Of a stretch of DNA of 64,000 nt, positions 7,961 to 15,983 are shown in pieces. Origin of the DNA: Nitrososphaerota archaeon (GTDB lineage Archaea > Thermoproteota > Nitrososphaeria > Nitrososphaerales > Gagatemarchaeaceae); contig JACQFN010000002.1 of the NCBI GenBank assembly GCA_016200045.1, positions 124,001-188,000 of the forward strand, in the 5' to 3' direction. The translations under genes and the position numbers were made by a program. A model generated the notes under the pieces. It ran no database searches. It saw nothing but the letters and a program-made list of their open reading frames with translations, and had not been told where the DNA came from. Within the stretch, counting starts at the first letter, position 1, and each line of letters opens with the position of its first letter.

Positions 7961-9277
7961 CTACCCCGGAAGCCGCCTTGAAGTCATTTCTCCCGCCAGA
8001 TTGGTCAGCATCATCCTGCGGGCCTCCTCCGCCGAGCGCGTGTTGGCGAGCACCCACGAGGCCTTCACTACTGCAGTCTCCGACAGCATGTCTTCTAGCG
8101 GTATCGCCCCCGCATTGAGCAGGTCCCTCCCTGTGTCGTACACGTCGAGGTCAACCTTGCCGTTGATGCACTGGGATGTCATGCACGCCATCCCCCCGGA
8201 CCTCACGAACCGACCAATCTCTATGATTACGTCTGAGCTGACGTGTCCCAGCCCGGTCCCTTCAATCACGAGGCACTTCGTCCCCGAGCGGCGGAGCGAC
8301 GGCAGCAGAGATGGTGGCATCGACGGATAGAACTTCAGCAGCGAGGCTCCGTTGCTGAACTTCGGTTTCGGTCGGAAGAGCGCCTTTCTCACCTCGGACG
8401 GAGGTCCGTCGTCAATGAGTCGTACCTTGCCGTCCTCCCAGACCGCCGCCAGGGGGACTCCGACGGACAGAAAGGCGTCCCTCCTGCTCGTGTGGTTCTT
8501 CCTCACCCTGGTCCCGGCGTGCAGGGCGACCCCCCTGTCGCTTTCGTCGAGGTGAGCCCCGACGTAGACTCCGGAAATGTCAGCGCTTGCCGCGATGGAA
8601 ACGCTCCCGATCAGGTTGAGGGTCGCGTCCGATGACGGCCTGTCCGAAGACCTCTGCGCGGCCGTCAGTATGACGGGAATCGGGATTCCCTGGAGTGCGA
8701 AGCTCAACGCGGCCGCAGTATACCCGAGGGTATCGGTCCCGTGCGTAACCACAACGCCTTCGTATCCCTGGGCGACCGCCTTCGCGATCCTCGATGCAAG
8801 CTTGGCCCAGTGAAGAGGCTTCACATTCTCGCTGAGGATGTTGAATAGGATTTCCGAATCCACCATGGCGATTTCCGAAAGCTCCGGGACCAGGGCGTGC
8901 AGGTCTGAAGAGTCGACCGCCGGGTGCACCGCTCCCGTCCTGTAGTCGACCCGGCTGGCGATCGTCCCTCCTGTGCCCAGAAGCAGTATCTTTGGAAGGC
9001 CCGGGCGAGCCTTCGGGGCGGGGGAAGGGGAGAAGGAGGGCTTCTCACCAGCGGCCACGACCTTCGCACCCCGAAGTCTGGAGACATCGAGACCGACGTT
9101 GTATCCAGTCTTTAGTTTCAGGACTACGTGCGAATCATCCGCCGAAGCGTATCTGGGAACGACTGTCCCTGTGACCGTCCCCCAGTCAGTCTTCACTTCC
9201 AGGACGTCGCCCACGCCGGCGCTTGCCCTCCGGAGGAATTCGAGGGTCCTGCCCCTGTAGCCGGCCAGGTCCTTCAT
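7961..9277 (-). CDS. gatD: Glutamyl-tRNA(Gln) amidotransferase subunit D
   Basis: A 438-residue L-asparaginase-like subunit that releases ammonia from glutamine or asparagine for GatE. An N-terminal small beta domain (about residues 1-80) precedes the asparaginase domain with LLLGTGGTIASRVDYRTGAV (first catalytic Thr) and VVTHGTDTLGYTAAAL (second Thr-Asp motif). The C-terminal domain contains CMTSQCINGKVDLDVYDTGR. The start is ATG at 9277, with a TATA-like CTTTAAG (minus) near 9304-9310. It is directly followed by gatE with 5 bases between stop and ATG. Confidence 0.97.
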   Translation of the reverse strand: MKDLAGYRGRTLEFLRRASAGVGDVLEVKTDWGTVTGTVVPRYASADDSHVVLKLKTGYNVGLDVSRLRGAKVVAAGEKPSFSPSPAPKARPGLPKILLLGTGGTIASRVDYRTGAVHPAVDSSDLHALVPELSEIAMVDSEILFNILSENVKPLHWAKLASRIAKAVAQGYEGVVVTHGTDTLGYTAAALSFALQGIPIPVILTAAQRSSDRPSSDATLNLIGSVSIAASADISGVYVGAHLDESDRGVALHAGTRVRKNHTSRRDAFLSVGVPLAAVWEDGKVRLIDDGPPSEVRKALFRPKPKFSNGASLLKFYPSMPPSLLPSLRRSGTKCLVIEGTGLGHVSSDVIIEIGRFVRSGGMACMTSQCINGKVDLDVYDTGRDLLNAGAIPLEDMLSETAVVKASWVLANTRSAEEARRMMLTNLAGEMTSRRLPG

Positions 9278-9373
9278 GCGAACGAACTCGGACGCTTTGC
9301 GGTCTTAAAGCATTGGGTCTCCAAAGTGTTTCACTTGTTGCGCAGACCGTTTTCCTTTTGGGCTTCCCCAGAA

Positions 9374-9715
9374 TCAGAGGCTTGGCCTCGGGAGCGGCCC
9401 CCCACAGCTCGAGCACGCCTTCTGGAACTTCTGGACTGTCCCGCAGTAGGGACACTTGACCAGCACTGTGTCCGGGGGAGGTGGGGGTTGGAAGGCCGTG
9501 GCTTCCGTCACGGGCCGCTGGACGCCGGGAAAACGGGAGAGGTTCCGCGCGACCCCGACCACGATGATGATCAGCACAAACACCGCGAAGAACGAGAAGG
9601 CCACGGACATTCCCGTCGCGTCACCCGGGATGGGCTGCAGAGCGGCTCCTTTTCCCGCGGTCGGTACCATGTTGCTCATCAAAGGAAGCGCAATCTGGAA
9701 CGACGAATGTGCCAT
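9374..9715 (-). CDS. Membrane protein with C-terminal zinc ribbon
   Basis: About 113 residues from ATG 9715. It has one strong membrane segment (VAFSFFAVFVLIIIVVGVA) and a short cytoplasmic tail with a Cys4 zinc ribbon, CPYCGTVQKFQKACSSCGG, which closes the protein. The frame continues upstream to 9769, but a TATA-like ATTATACG (minus) near 9743-9750 lies about 32 nt before ATG 9715 and supports the shorter form. Function unknown. It sits downstream of the unknown gene at 9774-10625 on the same strand. Confidence 0.7.
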   Translation of the reverse strand: MAHSSFQIALPLMSNMVPTAGKGAALQPIPGDATGMSVAFSFFAVFVLIIIVVGVARNLSRFPGVQRPVTEATAFQPPPPPDTVLVKCPYCGTVQKFQKACSSCGGPLPRPSL

Positions 9716-9773
9716 CCCCGCAGGACTTCGCCGAACCCCGGCCGTATAATCGTATCGAGGGTCTGGCAAACGG

Positions 9774-10625
9774 CTACCAGGAGATGCTCGCCGAAGTCTG
9801 GTCCGAGACGTCGGGGAGAAGGCCGAGGGCGCCTCGCAGAGAAAGGCCGTACTCTAGGCCCGGTCCGTCGCAGAGTATGAAGTCTCCAGGGACGCTGGCC
9901 CCGAAGATCCCGGAGGAGACCGATGCTCCGAGGCCCCTGGCGACCTCCACGAGCTGGGACATCCGCATTGAACCATGGGTAGCGAGGCACAGGTCGAAGC
10001 TCCGCAGGATGGGCTTCCACGTCATACTCTGTGACCCCGCAAGCGCTCCCCCGATCAGCTCGTCCGACTTGAACGGGCCGACCCTCCTAGTAATGAAAAG
10101 AGATGCCCGCTTGAAACTACCTCCTGTCAGTGAAAGGGACGCGGAAAGTTCCCCGGCGGTCGGGGCGAGCAGGGCAGTCGCCCTGTCGGACCCGTGAGTG
10201 ACCAAGAGGGTCGACTTCGCAGGTGAGACTCTCAGCGGGAACCAGGGGGAGCGCATTATGAACACCCAGAGGTCCTCCCCGAACGGGACGTCGACGTGAA
10301 CGGCGGGGGCGACGAGGAGGCCGACCATCCTTTCCCTGAGGAGCCCGGTCGCGGGGAGCAACCCGCCGACGGTGACGCTGAGCACGTTCCCCTCGGGCCC
10401 GCCCGTCGATTCTTCGAATGCGGCCATGGTCGGGTTTCGAATCGACGGGTTGAACATCCACCTCGACGTCTTGCCGTTGCTCACCCAATGAAACAAGAGC
10501 TCCGCGGTCCCAGTCTGAATGCTTCGGTGATTGAGTCGACCGGTGCTGTTGATCCTGACGACCGCCTTCCCCTCCAGGACCTCGTATTCTGGCCTGACTC
10601 CTCCGACGAAGGAAAGCGAGGGCAA
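9774..10625 (-). CDS. Conserved-looking protein of unknown function
   Basis: About 283 residues. The open frame extends to 11039, but its first third is only the antisense of the ABC ATPase gene. The gene most likely starts at TTG 10625, 29 nt from a TATA-like CGATAAAT (minus) at 10651-10658, again leaderless. The resulting protein begins LPSLSFVGGVRPEYEVLEGK and is a mixed alpha/beta, mostly soluble protein without signal peptide or clear membrane segment. I recognise no family motif. It is divergent from the ABC export operon that starts near 10738. Confidence 0.6.
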   Translation of the reverse strand: MPSLSFVGGVRPEYEVLEGKAVVRINSTGRLNHRSIQTGTAELLFHWVSNGKTSRWMFNPSIRNPTMAAFEESTGGPEGNVLSVTVGGLLPATGLLRERMVGLLVAPAVHVDVPFGEDLWVFIMRSPWFPLRVSPAKSTLLVTHGSDRATALLAPTAGELSASLSLTGGSFKRASLFITRRVGPFKSDELIGGALAGSQSMTWKPILRSFDLCLATHGSMRMSQLVEVARGLGASVSSGIFGASVPGDFILCDGPGLEYGLSLRGALGLLPDVSDQTSASISW

Positions 10626-10650
10626 CCGGTCATCGAAGGGGAGTCCCAGA

Positions 10651-10658
10651 TTTATCGG
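10651..10658 (-). promoter_or_regulatory. TATA box of the unknown gene ending at 9774
   Basis: CGATAAAT on the minus strand is centred about 29 nt before the TTG at 10625. It decides the start of that gene, because the upstream part of the frame is antisense to the ABC ATPase. Confidence 0.5.
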
Positions 10659-10737
10659 TTGGTCGGGGGGTTCCGCACCGAAAGGGTTAATCCCATCACC
10701 GAAATGGTTCGTGCGTGAAACCCAGAGGGAACTCTGC

Positions 10738-11736
10738 TTGATTTCGGCCGACCACGTTTCAGTGGAGGTTGAAGGACTCCGGAGGCAGTTCAAGACGAAG
10801 TCCGCGCCTGTGGTGGCGCTCGACGGAGTCAGCCTCAAAGTCGGAGAGGGGGAGATCTTCGGGGTCCTGGGACCGAACGGGGCCGGCAAGACGACGATGA
10901 TCAGGATACTCTCCACGCTCTTGATGCCTTCGGGCGGTTCAGCCAAGGTCATGGGGTTCGACGTCGAGCACGAGGCCGAGAAGGTCCGCCGCGTCATCAA
11001 CATGGCGAGCGGGGCCGAGAAGGCCGGGTACGACTTCATCAGCGCGAAGAGGAACCTGTGGTTCTTCTCCCAGCTCTACGGGATCCCGGGGGAGGTGGCG
11101 GAGAAGAGGATCGGGGACCTGTCAGAAAGGCTGGGGCTCACGAAGTACCTCGACAGGAAGTTCTACGCCCTGTCGACGGGATACAGGCAGCGGGCGACGA
11201 TAGCCCGGGCCTTTGTGAACGACCCGAGGGTGGTCTTCCTCGACGAGCCTACCATCGGCCTCGACGTCATGACCGCGCGGAGCATCAGGGAGTTCCTGCA
11301 GACCGAGGCGAAGACCCACGGGAGGACGATAATGCTGGCGACCCACAACATGGCGGAGGTCGAGGCCATCTGCGACAGGGTCGCGATAATCGACAAGGGG
11401 AAGATCATCGCCGAAGGGACCCCGGAGGACCTCAAGCGATCCCTGGGAGCGCCAGCCCTGGTCATGGAGGTATCCCCTCCGCCGAAGGACCTGGAGATGC
11501 TCAGACAGGTGGCGGGGGTGAAGGGATTCACGAGCTCCGCGGACGAAGAAAGGGGCCTCTCGACCGTGCAGGTGGTCGTGGAGAACGACTCGGCGGCCAA
11601 CGGCGCGTCCGCGGCCATGGCCACTGCGGGCTACAGGGTGGTCGCTTCGTGGAGGAAGGAAGCGACCCTGGAGGAGGTCTTCGTGGCCCTCGTGGGGAGC
11701 GGGTTCAAGGAGAGGGAGGAAGAAGGTGGACCCTAA
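10738..11736 (+). CDS. ABC-2 type export system ATP-binding protein
   Basis: About 332 residues. Walker A is GPNGAGKTTMIR, the signature is LSTGYRQRATIARAF and Walker B is VVFLDEPTIGLD, followed by the switch histidine in MLATHNMAEVEAICD. A C-terminal domain of about 80 residues follows, as in drug or polysaccharide exporters of the CcmA/NatA type. The start is taken as TTG 10738 because a GAGGGA ribosome-binding sequence lies 8 nt upstream; GTG 10711 is an alternative. The gene overlaps the next permease gene by 11 bases, so the three genes 10738-13371 form an operon. The substrate is unknown. Confidence 0.93.
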   Translation: MISADHVSVEVEGLRRQFKTKSAPVVALDGVSLKVGEGEIFGVLGPNGAGKTTMIRILSTLLMPSGGSAKVMGFDVEHEAEKVRRVINMASGAEKAGYDFISAKRNLWFFSQLYGIPGEVAEKRIGDLSERLGLTKYLDRKFYALSTGYRQRATIARAFVNDPRVVFLDEPTIGLDVMTARSIREFLQTEAKTHGRTIMLATHNMAEVEAICDRVAIIDKGKIIAEGTPEDLKRSLGAPALVMEVSPPPKDLEMLRQVAGVKGFTSSADEERGLSTVQVVVENDSAANGASAAMATAGYRVVASWRKEATLEEVFVALVGSGFKEREEEGGP

Positions 11737-12535
11737 GCCCTGGGTGAGGACGATGAGGGCCAGGGCCCTAGTCAGGCTCTGGAGCATCTTCGGGGAGCCG
11801 ATGTGGATCATAGTCAGCATGGGGTTCCCTGTCCTGTCCTCGTTGGCCCTCTCCCTGTTGTACTACAGCATCGGAGCGACGAACTACGTCGGGTTCGCAG
11901 TCCTCGGGGGAGTCATGGTGGCGTTTTGGGGGAACGTGCTCTGGTCGATGGCGAGCCAGTTCAACTGGGACAAGCAGGAGGGGCTCTTCGAGATCTACCT
12001 GACGTCCCCCGCATCCATAACGGCCATCCTGATCGGCATGTCGGTAGGCGGGATTGTGGGGACGGTCCCAACGGCGGTGATCGTTTCGATAATCGGGTGG
12101 GTCCTCTTCCATCCGGTCGTGGCGGCCTCCTGGGGGGCCGTGGCCCTCACCTTCGCGCTCACCCTGGCTTCGCTGTACGCGCTGGGGATGGCGCTCTCCT
12201 CGCTCTACCTGGTCTACGGCAGGGAAGCAGAGTCCATGAACGAGGTGCTCCAGGAGCCCGTCTCGATGCTCTCGGGGATCTACTTCCCATCGATAGGGAG
12301 CTTCTCCCCGTTCCCGTTCGCCGTGCAGATAGCCGCCTCGCTGATCCCCCTGACGCTGGGGATGGACGCGCTCAGGAAGAGCCTGTTCTACGGGGAGGGC
12401 TTCGGGGCTGTCTCGTTCGACCTGTTCGCCCTGGCCATACTCGCGGTAGTGTTCCTTGCGGGATCGGCCTATTCGCTGAAGGCGCTCGAACGCAAGGGGA
12501 GGAGGGACGGGACGATATCGGTGAGGATCAGATGA
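11726..12535 (+). CDS. ABC-2 type transporter permease
   Basis: A 269-residue integral membrane protein with about six membrane segments, including FPVLSSLALSLLYYSIGATN and VFLAGSAYSLKALERKGRR at the end. The ABC-2 signature-like region EVLQEPVSMLSGIYFPS is visible. The start is GTG 11726, overlapping the ATPase gene, and the stop overlaps the next ATG (ATGA). It pairs with the second permease to form the membrane channel of the exporter. Confidence 0.9.
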   Translation: MDPKPWVRTMRARALVRLWSIFGEPMWIIVSMGFPVLSSLALSLLYYSIGATNYVGFAVLGGVMVAFWGNVLWSMASQFNWDKQEGLFEIYLTSPASITAILIGMSVGGIVGTVPTAVIVSIIGWVLFHPVVAASWGAVALTFALTLASLYALGMALSSLYLVYGREAESMNEVLQEPVSMLSGIYFPSIGSFSPFPFAVQIAASLIPLTLGMDALRKSLFYGEGFGAVSFDLFALAILAVVFLAGSAYSLKALERKGRRDGTISVRIR

Positions 12536-13371
12536 TAAGCTTCAGGTCTCTCTTCGCCTCGACCTGGATGGGGATACAGCACGACCTGGCCTGGACAACT
12601 CCGTCCCTCGCCATCGCGCTTCGGACCGTCGCCCCGTTCGCTTCTGCGATGACCGTGTCGATAATCTACTGGTTCGGGGTCACACAGAGCGGGATGGCGC
12701 TGGACCCTACCCGCCTCGCATACATACTGGTGGGGTCGACTCTGTACGCCCACGTGGCGTCGTACGCATGGGTGCCGACGATAGCAATCGCGGAGGGGAA
12801 GAACCTGTCTGTCTTCCCCCACATCTACCTGACCGCGAGGAGCACCGCGTTGTACGTGGCCGGGAGGGCGCTTTCCGCTTTCGCGATATCGACGACCACA
12901 TCTCTGGCCGCCCTCGCCGCGGCCTACTTCGCCCTGGGAAGCTTCCTACACACGAGCATCGTACTGATAGTCACCCCTGCCTCGCTCTTCATGCTCGCCG
13001 TCGCCCTCCTTGTCAACATTCCTGCCGCCCTCGGCCTGGGTTACTTCCTGGGAGCGTATTCGTTGTACGCGAGCAAGTTCGAATGGTCCCTGCCGGGGTA
13101 CATTGCCGGGCTCCTCATGGTCTTTTCGGGCGCCCTCTTCCCTACGTCGATCCTCCCCTGGCCGGTCTCAGTGGGTGCGAGCTACCTGCCGTTCACCCAG
13201 TTCATCGCCGCGTCGAGGGACGCACTAATCTACGGCAGGGTCGGCGACTACCTCTGGTCGATCGGGCTGAGCGCCCTGGGAGGAGTCGTCCTCCTTTCGG
13301 TGAGCGTCTGGGTGTACTTTGCCGCTGAGAAGGCGAGGAAGGACGGGGTCATCGACCGCAGGCTTGCATAG
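12532..13371 (+). CDS. ABC-2 type transporter permease, second subunit
   Basis: About 279 residues with six predicted membrane segments, including FAISTTTSLAALAAAYFALG and GVVLLSVSVWVYFAAEKARK. It resembles the preceding permease in topology but not closely in sequence, so the exporter is probably heterodimeric. The start ATG 12532 overlaps the previous stop as ATGA, a sign of translational coupling. The open frame upstream of this ATG is an antisense-like shadow of the first permease gene. The operon ends here, facing elp3. Confidence 0.9.
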   Translation: MISFRSLFASTWMGIQHDLAWTTPSLAIALRTVAPFASAMTVSIIYWFGVTQSGMALDPTRLAYILVGSTLYAHVASYAWVPTIAIAEGKNLSVFPHIYLTARSTALYVAGRALSAFAISTTTSLAALAAAYFALGSFLHTSIVLIVTPASLFMLAVALLVNIPAALGLGYFLGAYSLYASKFEWSLPGYIAGLLMVFSGALFPTSILPWPVSVGASYLPFTQFIAASRDALIYGRVGDYLWSIGLSALGGVVLLSVSVWVYFAAEKARKDGVIDRRLA

Positions 13372-13435
13372 AGATTCTCGGCATCGAGCATCTCTGCACA
13401 GGCAAAGAGGCTGCGCGTTCTGCGGCATGCCCCAT

Positions 13436-13450
13436 GCCCCACTGTGGGGC
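13436..13450. terminator. Hairpin in the convergent gap between ABC-2 operon and elp3
   Basis: GCCCCACTGTGGGGC forms a perfect 6-bp stem with a 3-base loop in the 81-base gap between two converging genes. No long T-run is adjacent, so termination function is suggested by position only. Confidence 0.35.
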
Positions 13451-13452
13451 GT

Positions 13453-15045
13453 TCAGTGGAGATGTTTTGCCATGAACGGCCCGAGCCTGTAGAAGCCCAG
13501 CTTCCTGTAGTACTCCCGCGTCCCGACTGCGCTCGTCACGAGGAGCGTTGAGACCCCCATCTCTTCCCTTGCGACCGTCTCCATCGAGGCCATCAGAGCC
13601 GCGCCTATCCCCCTGTGCTGCCACGCGGTTCCGCTTCTCGACCCCACCGGGACGGTCTTTCCGTAGACCCTGAGCTCCCTGACGACCGCTGCGTCCTGCA
13701 TCTCCGGCCGATGCGCCTGTTGGGACGGGAGCCTCAGCCTTGCGAACCCCGCGATGCGCCCTCCCTCTTCAGACTCGTACGACCCGAAGACCTCGTCCCC
13801 GCCGGACGCCCTGTAGCGGGTTTCCCTGTAGGCGAACCCACCTTCCTCGATCGCCGCCGGGTCGGTCAGTGCGACCTCCCTGCACCTGATGCACCCGCAT
13901 CGGAACCCCTTCTCGGAGACCCTGGAGAGGACGAGCTCCCTGAGGTTCCCGTTCTTCACCCCCCCGGCGATCTCGTGAGCCGGGATCTCCCTCTGGATCC
14001 GCATTATCCTGTGCCAGCTTGGAACGAACCGTTTCATCTCGCTGAGGAGTTCGATGACAGTCTCGGTATCGTACGGAAGGTAATCCCCGGACGCGAACTG
14101 CTTCTCGAGGGATGTCCCTGGGACGACCAGGGTCGGGTAGATTTTCGACATGTCCGGCCTGTACGCCTCGTCGTCGAAGAGCGTCATCATCTCCCTCAGG
14201 TCTTCATCGGGGGTGGCTCCGGGAAGGCCCGGCATCATGTGTGCCGTGACCTTGAGGCCGGCGTCCCGTGCGACCTGAAAGGCATTCCTTGCGTCGGAGA
14301 CAAGGTGACCCCTGTTGCTCCTCTTGAGGGTCTCGTCGTCGAGGCTCTGGACCCCTATCTCGAGCCTCGTAATACCGTACGAAAGCATCAGGTCTACGTC
14401 CCTGGGCCTGCACCAATCGGGCTTCGACTCCAGGGTGAGGCCGACGCATCGGCTCTCGGCCGTTTCGTTGAGCACCTGCGCCTCCGACAACGACGGAGAA
14501 CTCCTCCCGTTCAGCCCGTCGTACACCCCCTTGACGAAGGACCTTTGATATTCCTCGGGGACGGCGATGAACGTCCCCCCCTCGATTATCGTCTCGACCT
14601 TCCCGGTCTCGTGTCCGTTCGCCCTGTACTTTCCGAGTGAACGGCGGACCTGCAGGTACGGGTCGAAGCCCACGGCGAGGGCTCCTCGCATCCCCGGGCT
14701 GTCGGGAAGGTAGCTCTGCGGGGTCCCGAACCGGACCCCACCCGGGCAGAATACGCAGGTCCCGTGCGGGCATGAGAAGGGGGCGGAGAAGGCGGTCACC
14801 ACAATGATGCCGGACGCGCTCCTCCTGGGGTGAACCCTGAGCATTTCCTCGAACGAATGTCTTGAGCTCGGGCTCAGCGCGGCGATTATCTCCGGGTTCG
14901 AAACGTAGCGGTCGAGGGAGAACTGTTTTGCGACGCGCTTTTTCAGCTTCTCCAGGGACTCCCTTGAGCTGACGGAACCCAGGGTGACCTCTGCAGCTAT
15001 GAACGAAGCCGCGTCCTGGGTCCTGTCCTGGGTCTGGACGGTCAC
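13453..15045 (-). CDS. elp3: Elp3-family tRNA uridine modification enzyme (radical SAM plus acetyltransferase)
   Basis: A 530-residue Elp3. The radical SAM centre is CPHGTCVFCPGG; the following TIM-barrel includes GGTFIAVPEEYQRSFVKGVY and IGVQSLDDETL. A zinc-type cysteine group (GCIRC) follows, and the C-terminal GNAT domain has QHRGIGAALM. Elp3 makes carboxymethyl-type modifications at wobble uridine of tRNA. The start is GTG 15045, whose bases overlap the stop of rps30e (GTGA), so the two are translationally coupled. It is convergent with the ABC-2 operon. Confidence 0.96.
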   Translation of the reverse strand: MTVQTQDRTQDAASFIAAEVTLGSVSSRESLEKLKKRVAKQFSLDRYVSNPEIIAALSPSSRHSFEEMLRVHPRRSASGIIVVTAFSAPFSCPHGTCVFCPGGVRFGTPQSYLPDSPGMRGALAVGFDPYLQVRRSLGKYRANGHETGKVETIIEGGTFIAVPEEYQRSFVKGVYDGLNGRSSPSLSEAQVLNETAESRCVGLTLESKPDWCRPRDVDLMLSYGITRLEIGVQSLDDETLKRSNRGHLVSDARNAFQVARDAGLKVTAHMMPGLPGATPDEDLREMMTLFDDEAYRPDMSKIYPTLVVPGTSLEKQFASGDYLPYDTETVIELLSEMKRFVPSWHRIMRIQREIPAHEIAGGVKNGNLRELVLSRVSEKGFRCGCIRCREVALTDPAAIEEGGFAYRETRYRASGGDEVFGSYESEEGGRIAGFARLRLPSQQAHRPEMQDAAVVRELRVYGKTVPVGSRSGTAWQHRGIGAALMASMETVAREEMGVSTLLVTSAVGTREYYRKLGFYRLGPFMAKHLH

Positions 15046-15240
15046 CGGCGCATCCAGTTCTGGCCCGGCTTGCGCTTCAATGTAAAGCGTTTCTCGTAAG
15101 TGCGCCTGTTCCTTACTTTCGGGATCGCAGCCTTCTTGGGCTTGCCTTCGAGTTTCGGAGTCTGGGATCTAACTTTTCCGGCCTTAGTGACTGGAGGCGG
15201 CGAGCGCTAGGCTGAGCCGCTGACTCCCGTGGGTCGGCAT
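15042..15240 (-). CDS. rps30e: Ribosomal protein S30e, interrupted by a 31-nt probable intron
   Basis: Exon 1 is 15240-15222 and exon 2 is 15190-15042. Joined, they encode a 55-residue protein starting MPTHGSLTKAGKVRSQTPK and ending KRKPGQNWMRR, a full-length archaeal S30e of the small ribosomal subunit. Unspliced, translation from the ATG stops after 18 codons, and exon 2 has no start codon of its own. Removal of 15221-15191 restores both the frame and the conserved family sequence (HGSLTKAGKVR). A GGAGG lies 15 nt upstream of the ATG. The stop overlaps the elp3 GTG. Co-transcription with the nuclease gene upstream is possible. Confidence 0.88.
15191..15221 (-). other. Probable bulge-helix-bulge intron in rps30e pre-mRNA
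   Basis: The 31-nt segment can fold so that exon GGAG (15227-15224) pairs with CTCC (15196-15193) and GCGGC (15220-15216) pairs with GCCGC (15201-15197). A 3-nt bulge TCA (15223-15221) lies on the 5' side and AGT (15192-15190) on the 3' side. Cutting after the second base of each bulge, the usual position for archaeal splicing endonuclease, joins ...GGGAGTC to TCACTAAG and yields Gly-Ser-Leu-Thr-Lys. The outer exon helix is weak, as in relaxed motifs. Confidence 0.82.
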
Positions 15241-15287
15241 TTTTTGCTTATCAAACCTCCTTACGGTTCCTCGAGCCCCACGGTAGA

Positions 15288-15893
15288 TTAATCTTTTGAA
15301 AGGAGCGTTCGAATCGAGCTTGAGGCAGCCTCGTCCAAGCTCGACCCTGAAACGAAAGCGACCTTTGTCTCGTCGAAGAACCCGGATTTCAGGTTCAAAT
15401 TTGAAAGTCGTTCGATCATTGTCCGATGCGACGGCTTGTATCTCTTCTCTTGTTCGATTTCCACCGCTACGAGCCTGACCCCGTCAAACAATATTGCGTC
15501 GGGAGTGCGTGCGTCCTTCACATATTCTGACGTGATGTAGGCCCTAACGCCTCTTTTCCTTGCCTCCTCGGCGACCCTGAGCACTACATCGTCATGGAAC
15601 CTGCGAGACCGGCGTCGTCTTTCTAGGTAACTCTTGTCGGCGTTGAGCGACCTCAGGAAGTCGCCCTTCTTCCTTGAATTGTCAGACATCTTCTTTCGGA
15701 TCGCCGCAGCCCTCTCCGCTCCGACCCACGACTCGAGGGTCCGTCCTTTATTGAGCAAGGGATGGCCCGCCTTGAACCAACCGGCGTTGGCGACGAGTCC
15801 GCGTTTGCAGCCTTCGAAGTAGCAGGGTCTCCCGCAGAATTTTTTCTGGTGGACGGCAAGCTCCTTGCCGCAATTCGCGCAGCCCTGAGACAC
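15288..15893 (-). CDS. Putative nuclease with zinc motif, NUMOD-like segment and PD-(D/E)xK-like core
   Basis: A 201-residue protein. Residues 5-29 hold five cysteines (C5, C8, C20, C24, C29). Residues 43-75 (KGRTLESWVGAERAAAIRKK, then SDNSRKKG) resemble the NUMOD3-type DNA-binding motif seen in homing and related endonucleases. Residues 115-150 contain TPDAILFDG followed by VAVEIEQEK, an Asp ... Glu-x-Glu-x-Glu-Lys pattern like a PD-(D/E)xK active site. The start is GTG 15893, 24 nt from a TATA-like GTAAATAC. It lies between nop5 (divergent) and rps30e. A mobile origin is possible but unproven. Confidence 0.7.
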   Translation of the reverse strand: MSQGCANCGKELAVHQKKFCGRPCYFEGCKRGLVANAGWFKAGHPLLNKGRTLESWVGAERAAAIRKKMSDNSRKKGDFLRSLNADKSYLERRRRSRRFHDDVVLRVAEEARKRGVRAYITSEYVKDARTPDAILFDGVRLVAVEIEQEKRYKPSHRTMIERLSNLNLKSGFFDETKVAFVSGSSLDEAASSSIRTLLSKD

Positions 15894-15983
15894 GTCTTAG
15901 CAGCCGGCGCAGGTATTTACGCCGCAAGGGGTTGCGCGACTAAAACGCTTTAACCATCGATAGCTCGGCACGCCCGAACTCCA

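Noticed and set aside
10630-11039. Minus-strand open frame extending the unknown gene over the ABC ATPase gene
   Set aside because: Its residues are the antisense of Walker A and neighbouring codons; the family-like sequence begins only near 10625, where a promoter fits.
11803-12531. Upstream open frame of the second ABC-2 permease
   Set aside because: It overlaps the first permease gene in another frame and has Arg/Gly/Pro-rich composition without membrane segments.
15184-15240. 18-codon ORF MPTHGSQRLSLALAASSH as an independent small gene
   Set aside because: Its first six codons are the S30e N-terminus and the rest is the insert; splicing explains the sequence better than a separate peptide.
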